Of a stretch of DNA of 64,000 bases, positions 58,213 to 64,000 are shown piece by piece. The stretch covers positions 30,203 through 94,202 of the forward strand of contig JALLOF010000005.1 of assembly GCA_027717595.1 (NCBI GenBank). Reading direction: 5' to 3'. Positions within the stretch are counted from its first letter, which is position 1; every line of letters starts with the position of its first letter. The notes below the pieces were generated by a model. That model was given only the letters and a program-made list of their open reading frames with translations. It ran no database searches and was not told the origin of the DNA. The DNA comes from Nitrospinae bacterium AH_259_B05_G02_I21 (GTDB lineage: Bacteria > JADFOP01). A program made the translations under genes and the position numbers.

Positions 58213-59034
58213 TCACGCCCTTTCTTCGCTCTTCGCCTCTTCCCAAAGCTCGTCCATCTCGGCGAGGCTCATCTCCTTGAGGGCGCGGCCCTGCTCGGCG
58301 GCCCGCCTCTCGATGTGGCGAAAGCGGCTGATGAACTTGATGACGGTCTGCCGAAGCGCCTCCTCGGGGTTGACGTCCAAAAACCGCGCGGCGTTGACGA
58401 GGCTGAAGAGGAGGTCGCCGAGCTCCTCCTTCGCTCCCTCGCCGTCGCCGGCCGTCGCCTTGGCCTTAAGCTCCCCCCACTCCTCCTCCACTTTCTCCAA
58501 AACGGGGGCGAGCTCGCCCCAGTCGAAGCCCACGCGGCTGGCCTTCTCCTGGAGCCGCCGGGCCCGAAGCAGCCCGGGCAGGGCCTCCGGGACCCCGTCC
58601 AGGACGGACTCCTTCGGCCGGGCCCCTTGCTCGGCGAGCTTCATCTCCTCCCAGTGGAGCAAAACCTCCTCGGGGGTCTCGGCACTGGCTGAGCCGAAGA
58701 TGTGCGGGTGGCGGCGGATCATCTTATCGGTGATGTTGGCAAGGACGTCGGTGATGTCGAAGTCCCCCGCCTCGCGGGAGAGCTCGGCGTGGAAGAGAAT
58801 CTGGAAGAGGAGGTCGCCAAGCTCGTCCTGGAGCGCCTCCGGGGCCTCGTCCATCGCTTCGAGAACCTCGTAGGCCTCCTCGATGATGTAGGGCTTCAGG
58901 CTCTCGCGGGTCTGCTTTCGGTCCCACGGGCATCCCTCGGGGCCGCGGAGCCGCTCCATGATCTCCACGAGGCGGACGAATCGCTCGGCCACGGTGGGCT
59001 TATCCGTCAGGGGCGGCGGGGTGGGCTGCTCCAT
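58213..59034 (-). CDS. mazG: Nucleoside triphosphate pyrophosphohydrolase MazG
   Basis: MazG, 273 residues, with tandem MazG domains. The first has CPWDRKQTRESLKPYIIEEA and ELGDLLFQILFHAELS; the second has EELGDLLFSLVNAARFLDV. It hydrolyses NTPs and lowers ppGpp stress in E. coli. The ATG at 59034 is preferred; the in-frame start at 59121 adds residues with no relatives. Confidence 0.93.
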   Translation of the reverse strand: MEQPTPPPLTDKPTVAERFVRLVEIMERLRGPEGCPWDRKQTRESLKPYIIEEAYEVLEAMDEAPEALQDELGDLLFQILFHAELSREAGDFDITDVLANITDKMIRRHPHIFGSASAETPEEVLLHWEEMKLAEQGARPKESVLDGVPEALPGLLRARRLQEKASRVGFDWGELAPVLEKVEEEWGELKAKATAGDGEGAKEELGDLLFSLVNAARFLDVNPEEALRQTVIKFISRFRHIERRAAEQGRALKEMSLAEMDELWEEAKSEERA

Positions 59035-59130
59035 CGCGAGGGAGGCTCCGTGCGAAGGGATAACTTGATGGGCCCGAGGCCCTGTGGCCCTGATTATACG
59101 GGCTCGCCCGGTGAGTGGCAAGCGGCCGGG

Positions 59131-59598
59131 TGGTGGCCTGGTTTGGACTGACCACCCGCCACCCTGGAGCTTTCACAACGATCTCCTTGCCGTCGCCCGC
59201 CCGATGGGGCCTCGCAACCGGAGGCCACGCTCCCACCGTCCACTCGAAGAGATAGCACACCGCAAGACGGCCTGTCGTCACCTACTTCGCTTACTTCGCG
59301 TACTCCGCGTACTCCGCGAATGAATGCGATTCTCTTCGGCGGACTTCGATTTTGCACGTTAGACACTTTTAGACACTTTTGACACTTGTGTCTAATGTGT
59401 CTAATCCCCCACAACCTATTGGACTTGCAGATGTTGCTAGCGATTTCGAGTCTCAAAAAGGTGTCTAAAAAACGGAAAGTGTCAAAGGCCTCCAGCGGGG
59501 ACGGGAGGGAGGCCTCTCGTCGCGTACTTCTCTTTTTTCGCGAACTTCGCGAATGAGGGGGATGATTTTATATGCAATGGTTTCAAGGCAGGACACTA
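59131..59598. mobile_element. Dispersed non-coding element, copy 3 (MITE-like)
   Basis: A 468-bp copy with a degraded left end, TGGTGGCCT (59131-59139), and a good right end, AGGACACTA (59590-59598). The TTAGACAC/GTGTCTAA array is at about 59359-59404. The two internal palindromes of copies 1 and 2 are missing; in their place is a different one, GGCCTC...GAGGCC (about 59208-59226). It lies between mazG and bioF and accounts for most of the 698 bp without a gene. Confidence 0.75.
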
Positions 59599-59616
59599 TG
59601 GAGCGCCCGCCGGGAG

Positions 59617-59646
59617 TTGACAACGCGGCGGGCTCGGTGGTAGAAG
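59617..59646 (+). promoter_or_regulatory. Possible bio operon promoter
   Basis: TTGACA (59617-59622), an 18-bp spacer, then TAGAAG (59641-59646), starting 19 bp after the end of element copy 3. The -10 is weak. Confidence 0.4.
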
Positions 59647-59661
59647 AGAAGCCCTGATGGG

Positions 59662-59683
59662 GCCCGCCTTCGGGCGGGCTTTC
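59662..59683 (+). terminator. Hairpin in the bioF leader
   Basis: GCCCGCC, TTCG tetraloop, GGCGGGC, then TTT. It lies between the putative promoter and bioF, 50 bp before the start codon, so it could attenuate the operon or end an upstream transcript. Confidence 0.55.
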
Positions 59684-59732
59684 CCCTATCTAGGGGCTCT
59701 GCTCATGTTTCATCCCCTCCTAGAGGCCGTCG

Positions 59733-60935
59733 ATGAACCCTAACCCAAAGGTCGCCCGCACCCCGTGGACCAAGGCGCTGGAGGCCTTGGAGCGCCGCTC
59801 CCGGCGGCGCTCTATGCGCCGGGTGGCCCTCGACGACGACGGCCGGTGGGTGGTTGACGGCCGGCCCGTCATTCATCTCTCAAGCAACGACTACCTGGGG
59901 CTCGCCCGCCATCCCGCGGTCGTGGAGGCGGCCGAGGAGGCGCTACGACGCTGGGGGGCCAGTGCGTCCTCGGCCCGGCTCATCGCCGGGAATCTCGAGC
60001 CGCACCGCTCGCTGGAAGAGGCCCTGGCGGCGTTCGAGGGGACCGAGGCGGCCCTTCTCTACTCGACGGGGTATATGGCCAACGTCGGGGTCGTAAGCGC
60101 CATCGTCGGGCAGGGTGATGCCGTTTACTCCGATGCGCTGAGCCACGCCTCGCTCATAGACGGCTGTCGGCTCTCGGGGGCTGAGCTTCGTACCTATCCC
60201 CACGCCGACGTGGACGCCCTGGAGGCGATGCTGGCCGAGGATGAGGCGTCGGGCAAGTTTCGCCGCCGGCTTATCGTGACCGACGGCCTCTTCAGCATGG
60301 ACGGCGACGTCGCCCCACTCGCAGAGCTCGCGGCCCTTAAAGAACGCTTCGGCTGCTGGATGCTCGTTGACGAGGCCCACGCCACGGGGGTCCTGGGCGA
60401 GGGAGGCCGAGGAAGCATCGAGCAGTGCGGGCTGAGCGGCCGGGTGGAGTTCATCGTCGGCACCCTGGGCAAGAGCCTCGGGAGCTTCGGGGCCTATGTG
60501 GCGGCCGAGCGGGACGCAATCGAGTACCTGCTCAACCGCTCGAGGAGCTTCATCTTCACCACCGCTCTGGCCCCGCCGGTGGTCGCCGCGGCGCATGCGG
60601 CGCTGGAGGTGCTCGAGTCCGAGCCCGAGCGCCGCGAGCGCCTTTGGGACAACATCCGCCGGATGGCCAGGGGCCTCGAGGCGCTGGGGGCCGAGACCCT
60701 GGGCACGACGACCCAGATCTTTCCCCTCCTTGTCGGCGGCGACGCCGAGACGATGGCCCTGAGCGACGCGCTCCTGGAGGCCGGGCTCTTCGCCCAGGGG
60801 ATTCGCCCCCCGACGGTCCCCAAGGGCACTGCGCGTCTTCGCCTCACCGTGACGGCCACGTTGGAGGCCGACGAGATTGGGCGGGCCCTGGATATCCTCG
60901 GGGAGGTGGGCCGAGAGCAGGGGGTTATCCGTTGA
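59733..60935 (+). CDS. bioF: 8-amino-7-oxononanoate synthase
   Basis: BioF, 400 residues, condenses pimeloyl thioester with alanine. PLP-enzyme motifs: HLSSNDYLGLARHPAVVEAA, VDEAHATGVLGEGGRG and the PLP lysine in VGTLGKSLGSFGAYVA. It is the first gene of a bioF-A-D operon, with bioA overlapping its stop. Confidence 0.95.
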   Translation: MNPNPKVARTPWTKALEALERRSRRRSMRRVALDDDGRWVVDGRPVIHLSSNDYLGLARHPAVVEAAEEALRRWGASASSARLIAGNLEPHRSLEEALAAFEGTEAALLYSTGYMANVGVVSAIVGQGDAVYSDALSHASLIDGCRLSGAELRTYPHADVDALEAMLAEDEASGKFRRRLIVTDGLFSMDGDVAPLAELAALKERFGCWMLVDEAHATGVLGEGGRGSIEQCGLSGRVEFIVGTLGKSLGSFGAYVAAERDAIEYLLNRSRSFIFTTALAPPVVAAAHAALEVLESEPERRERLWDNIRRMARGLEALGAETLGTTTQIFPLLVGGDAETMALSDALLEAGLFAQGIRPPTVPKGTARLRLTVTATLEADEIGRALDILGEVGREQGVIR

Positions 60936-62305
60936 GCCGGGCCGAAGAGCATCCGCTGGAGCGGGCTGATAAGGCCTACGTCTGGCATCCCTTCACCCAG
61001 ATGGCCGAATGGTTGGCCGAGCGGCCGCTGATTATCGAGCGGGGCGAAGGGGCCACACTCACCGACATCCACGGCAACACCTACCTCGACGGGGTCAGCT
61101 CGCTTTGGGTCACCGTCCACGGCCACCGCCACCCGGAGATCGACCAGGCCATCCGCGACCAGCTCGACAAAGTGGCCCACTCCACCCTGCTTGGGCTGGG
61201 CAACGTCCCGGCCGTGGAGTTCGCCGAGGCCCTCGTGTCGGTGGCCCCGCCGGGGCTTACCAAAGTCTTCTACTCGGACGATGGGTCCACGGCGGTCGAG
61301 GCGGCCCTCAAGATGGCCTATCGGTACTGGCAGAACCGCGAGCCGGGAAGCCGCCGCACCCGATTCGTGAGCTTTCGGGGCGCCTACCACGGCGACACGT
61401 TGGGGGGGGTGAGCGTGGGGGGCATCGACCTTTTCCATGCGGCCTTCCGCCCGCTGCTGTTCCCAACCGAGCAGGTCCCGGGCCCGTACTGTTACCGGTG
61501 CGAGCTGGAGCTCGTCTACCCCGAGTGCGAGCTCGCCTGCGCCGAGGCGCTCGGGCCGGTGCTCGAGCGGCTAGAGGGGGAGGTGGCCGCAGTCATCGTC
61601 GAGCCGCTCGTCCAGGGCGCCGCCGGCATGGTCACTGCCCCGCCCGGGCATCTGCGGAGGGTCCGCGAGCTCTGTGATGCCCACGGCACGTTGCTCATCT
61701 GCGATGAGGTCGCGACCGGGTTCGGCCGCACGGGGACCATCTTCGCCTGCGAGCAAGAAGGGGTCAGCCCCGACATCCTCTGCCTGGCCAAGGGCATCAC
61801 GGGGGGGTATATGCCCCTGGCGGCGACCTTGGTGACGGAAGAGATTTACGAGGCCTTCCTCGGGCCCTACGAGGCGCAAAAGGCCTTCTTCCACGGCCAC
61901 TCCTATACCGGCAACCCCCTGGGGTGCGCTGCGGGGCTCGCGAGCCTCCGCATCCTCCAGCGCCCAAGCACACAGGCCCACCTGAAGGCGCTTGTCGAGA
62001 GGTTGAGCGCGGGGCTTGAGCGCATCCGCACGCTGGCGCACGTGGGGGAGGTCCGCCAGCGGGGCCTCATGGTCGGGATCGAGCTGGTCCGGGACAAGGA
62101 GAGCCGTGAGCCCTACCCGTGGGAAGAGCGCATAGGCATCAAGACCATCGAGGAGGCCCGCCTCCGGGGCGTCATCCTCCGCCCCCTGGGCCACGTGATC
62201 GTGCTGATGCCTCCCGTGGGCATGACGCTCGAGCAGTGCGATACGCTCCTTGAGGTGACGGAGGCCTCCATCCGGGCCGCAACCGGGGGGGGAGAAGCGG
62301 CGTGA
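60932..62305 (+). CDS. bioA: Adenosylmethionine-8-amino-7-oxononanoate transaminase
   Basis: BioA, 457 residues, uses SAM as amino donor to make 7,8-diaminopelargonate. Motifs: AYVWHPFTQMAEW near the start, CDEVATGFGRTGTIFACEQ, and the PLP lysine in CLAKGITGGYMPLAATLVT. The TTG at 60932 overlaps the bioF stop as TTGA, which decides the start; the frame is open far upstream by chance. Confidence 0.95.
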   Translation: MSRAEEHPLERADKAYVWHPFTQMAEWLAERPLIIERGEGATLTDIHGNTYLDGVSSLWVTVHGHRHPEIDQAIRDQLDKVAHSTLLGLGNVPAVEFAEALVSVAPPGLTKVFYSDDGSTAVEAALKMAYRYWQNREPGSRRTRFVSFRGAYHGDTLGGVSVGGIDLFHAAFRPLLFPTEQVPGPYCYRCELELVYPECELACAEALGPVLERLEGEVAAVIVEPLVQGAAGMVTAPPGHLRRVRELCDAHGTLLICDEVATGFGRTGTIFACEQEGVSPDILCLAKGITGGYMPLAATLVTEEIYEAFLGPYEAQKAFFHGHSYTGNPLGCAAGLASLRILQRPSTQAHLKALVERLSAGLERIRTLAHVGEVRQRGLMVGIELVRDKESREPYPWEERIGIKTIEEARLRGVILRPLGHVIVLMPPVGMTLEQCDTLLEVTEASIRAATGGGEAA

Positions 62306-63030
62306 GCCGGGGCCTGTTCGTCACCGGGACCGACACGGGGGTGGGAAAGACTCTTGTTGCGGGCGGCGTTGCGGCGGCACTGGTCGCAAGAGGCGTTGAC
62401 GTTGGTGTGGCGAAGCCCGTAGAGAGCGGCTGTCTTAGGACCTCAAACGGACTCGTCCCGACCGACGCGGCCTTCCTCAAGCGGATGGCTTCTGCCCCGG
62501 AGCCCCTGGAGGACATCTGCCCGGTGCGGCTGGAGGCGCCCCTGGCCCCCGCTGTGGCCGCCGAGCGCGAAGGAGTGACGATTCGCCTCGATGAGCTTGA
62601 GGCCGCGGTCCGCTCCGTCGCCTCGCGCCACGCCCTCACCCTGTGCGAGGGCGCAGGCGGGCTGTACGTTCCGCTCGACGGCGAGCGTGGCTGTGTCATA
62701 GACCTCATCCGGCGCGTGGGCTTTCCCGCCCTCGTCGTCGGGCGGCTGGGCCTTGGGACCATCAACCACACGACCCTGACCGTGCGGGCCCTCCAGGCCG
62801 CTCGCGTGGACGTGGTCGGCGTTGTCCTCTCCCAGACCGCCCCTGGGCGAGGCCCCGCGGAGGAGACGAACCCGGCTGCGGTTGAACGGCTCACGGGCGT
62901 TCCCCTCCTTGGCGTCGTTCCTTACCTGGAGGAGCTCGGGGGTGGGCTGGAGATCGAGCGAGAAGCCCTGGCCGCCGTGATCGAAGAGGCGCTGGACCTG
63001 AGCATAATCTTAAAGCAGCATATAAAATAA
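62302..63030 (+). CDS. bioD: Dethiobiotin synthetase
   Basis: BioD, 242 residues, closes the ureido ring with CO2 and ATP. The P-loop is VTGTDTGVGKTLVAGGVAAA, followed by KPVESGC, and the CEGAGGLYVPLD segment is typical. It starts with GTG overlapping the bioA stop by 4 bp. bioB is not seen. Confidence 0.94.
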   Translation: MSRGLFVTGTDTGVGKTLVAGGVAAALVARGVDVGVAKPVESGCLRTSNGLVPTDAAFLKRMASAPEPLEDICPVRLEAPLAPAVAAEREGVTIRLDELEAAVRSVASRHALTLCEGAGGLYVPLDGERGCVIDLIRRVGFPALVVGRLGLGTINHTTLTVRALQAARVDVVGVVLSQTAPGRGPAEETNPAAVERLTGVPLLGVVPYLEELGGGLEIEREALAAVIEEALDLSIILKQHIK

Positions 63031-63088
63031 ACATTGGTAACTACTTGATAATATATGATTATAGGCGCAAGCTAAGGGGGTATCGATT

Positions 63089-64000
63089 GTGACGGAGCCG
63101 ATCGGGCACTTTACCTTCGTGTTGCACGCGCACCTGCCCTACGTCATCGCCCACGGCCGCTGGCCTCACGGGATGGACTGGCTGAATGAGGCAGCCGCCG
63201 AGACCTACATCCCCCTGCTCAACACGCTTTGGGCCCTCGTGGAGGAAGGCATCTCACCCGGGCTCACCGTGGGCCTGACCCCAGTGCTCTGCGAGCAGCT
63301 ATGTGACGGGACATTCATTACGGAGTTTCAAGAGTATCTGGAGATGAAGGTGGAAGCGGCCGAGCAGGACGAGAGGCACTTCACAAATATCGGGGATGAG
63401 GCCATGGTGCGCCAGGCGACCGTGTGGCGCGACACCTACCGGGGCCTGCTGCGGGACTTCACGGAGCGCTACGACCTCGATATCGTCGGGGCCTTCGCCA
63501 GGCTCCAAGACGCCGATCATATTGAGCTGATTACCTGCGGGGCCACGCACGGCTACTTTCCGCTCCTGAGCCAGGACACCTCCATCCAGGCCCAGGTTCG
63601 ACAGGGGGTTCGCAGCCATGAGCGCCACTTTGGCCGCCCGCCCCGAGGGATGTGGTTGCCCGAGTGCGCCTACCGGCCACGGTACCCGTGGAAGCCGCCG
63701 GTCGCAGGGTTCACCGAGGAGCCCTACCCCCGAAAAGGGGTGGAGGAGTTCCTCTCGGAAGAAGGCATTGACTACTTCATCATCGACTCCCACATGCTTC
63801 GGGGAGGCCGGGCAATTGGCGTCTACATCGACCGCTTCGAGGCCCTCCAGCAGCTTTGGGGCCAGTTCGAGAAAGCCTACCAGCCGCTGCCCGAGGACGT
63901 CACGAAGAGCCCCTACGACGTCTTCCTCGTCTCGTCCAAACCGGAAGGCCAGCGGCCCGTGGCCGTCTTCACCCGGGATCCGGAGACGGGCATTCAGGTC
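63089..64000 (+). CDS. Glycoside hydrolase family 57 protein, N-terminal part (cut by window edge)
   Basis: 304 codons with no stop, running off the window. The N-terminus GHFTFVLHAHLPYVIAHGRW is that of GH57/DUF1957-type proteins such as alpha-glucan branching enzymes. The nucleophile Glu of the family is in RGMWLPECAYRPRYPW near residue 195. The GTG at 63089 follows AAGGGGG. A role in glycogen-like polymer branching is likely but not decided, since the catalytic Asp region lies beyond the edge. Confidence 0.9.
   Translation, partial: MTEPIGHFTFVLHAHLPYVIAHGRWPHGMDWLNEAAAETYIPLLNTLWALVEEGISPGLTVGLTPVLCEQLCDGTFITEFQEYLEMKVEAAEQDERHFTNIGDEAMVRQATVWRDTYRGLLRDFTERYDLDIVGAFARLQDADHIELITCGATHGYFPLLSQDTSIQAQVRQGVRSHERHFGRPPRGMWLPECAYRPRYPWKPPVAGFTEEPYPRKGVEEFLSEEGIDYFIIDSHMLRGGRAIGVYIDRFEALQQLWGQFEKAYQPLPEDVTKSPYDVFLVSSKPEGQRPVAVFTRDPETGIQV

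Noticed and set aside
60425..60931. Long upstream extension of the bioA frame (similarly 51104-51493 for hemC and 13184-14200 for livG)
   Set aside because: These overlap neighbouring genes and have no family match. Overlap-coupled starts downstream are clear.

Overview
The window is 64 kb of GC-rich, densely coding bacterial chromosome. It comes from an uncultured-looking Gram-negative lineage with deltaproteobacteria-like gene orders: ccsA-hemA-hemC-hemD-hemB, atpZ-atpI-atpB-atpE split from the rest of the ATP synthase operon, and ilvC-psd-pssA-leuA with a leucine T-box before leuA. A species or phylum cannot be named from sequence reading alone. Apart from three dispersed copies of one non-coding element, one duplicated segment and one AT-richer patch near 17.2-17.9 kb, it reads as a core-metabolism chromosome with no phage, plasmid or CRISPR region.

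Layout. 0-6.5 kb: a four-gene cluster made of EgtD (histidine betaine synthesis), a MetE-like methyltransferase, an EgtB/SenA-type sulfoxide/selenoneine synthase and a SenB-type selenosugar synthase. It is bracketed by two near-identical direct repeats of about 417 bp, each carrying a small zinc-ribbon gene (one cut by the window edge). 6-10 kb: a PAS protein, a MOSC gene remnant, a flavin disulfide oxidoreductase and a GH15 glucoamylase/trehalase-like enzyme. 10.4-15.7 kb: a complete branched-chain amino-acid ABC transporter livK-H-M-G-F, with element copy 1 lying between livK and livH. 15.7-24 kb: a STAS protein, a DUF502 membrane protein, a possible small RNA, a mini kinase-like gene, a methyltransferase, a globin that overlaps cobB tail to tail, cobB-cobQ, tRNA-Ala, a coiled-coil protein, queF, then element copy 2. 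24-28.4 kb: cutA, the F0 part of ATP synthase, rex, tsaB and a DUF465 protein.

28.4-39.2 kb: branched-chain amino-acid synthesis with ilvD facing away from a ThDP-dependent enzyme, followed by ilvC, psd, pssA, a T-box leader, leuA, accD and folC. The ThDP enzyme occupies the place where ilvB-ilvN normally sit, yet it is not a canonical IlvB and no ilvN is present. 39.3-45.2 kb: dTDP-rhamnose synthesis (rmlA, C, B, D), then aroC and aroA. 45-50 kb: a TPR protein, rpiB, glyA, nrdR and ccsA. 50-57.3 kb: tetrapyrrole synthesis hemA-C-D-B, a PfkB kinase, rsmD and mnmA. 57.3-64 kb: a small PD-(D/E)XK-like protein, a copper-chaperone-like protein, mazG, element copy 3, the bioF-A-D operon and the start of a GH57 enzyme that runs off the window.

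The strongest leads are: the repeat-bracketed ergothioneine/selenoneine-type cluster with a built-in MetE-like gene and no local selD; the non-canonical ThDP enzyme in the acetolactate synthase slot; the three-copy element with inverted ends and arrays of TTAGACAC/GTGTCTAA; and the leucine T-box outside Firmicutes. All family calls rest on recognised motifs and gene order. No database search was run.
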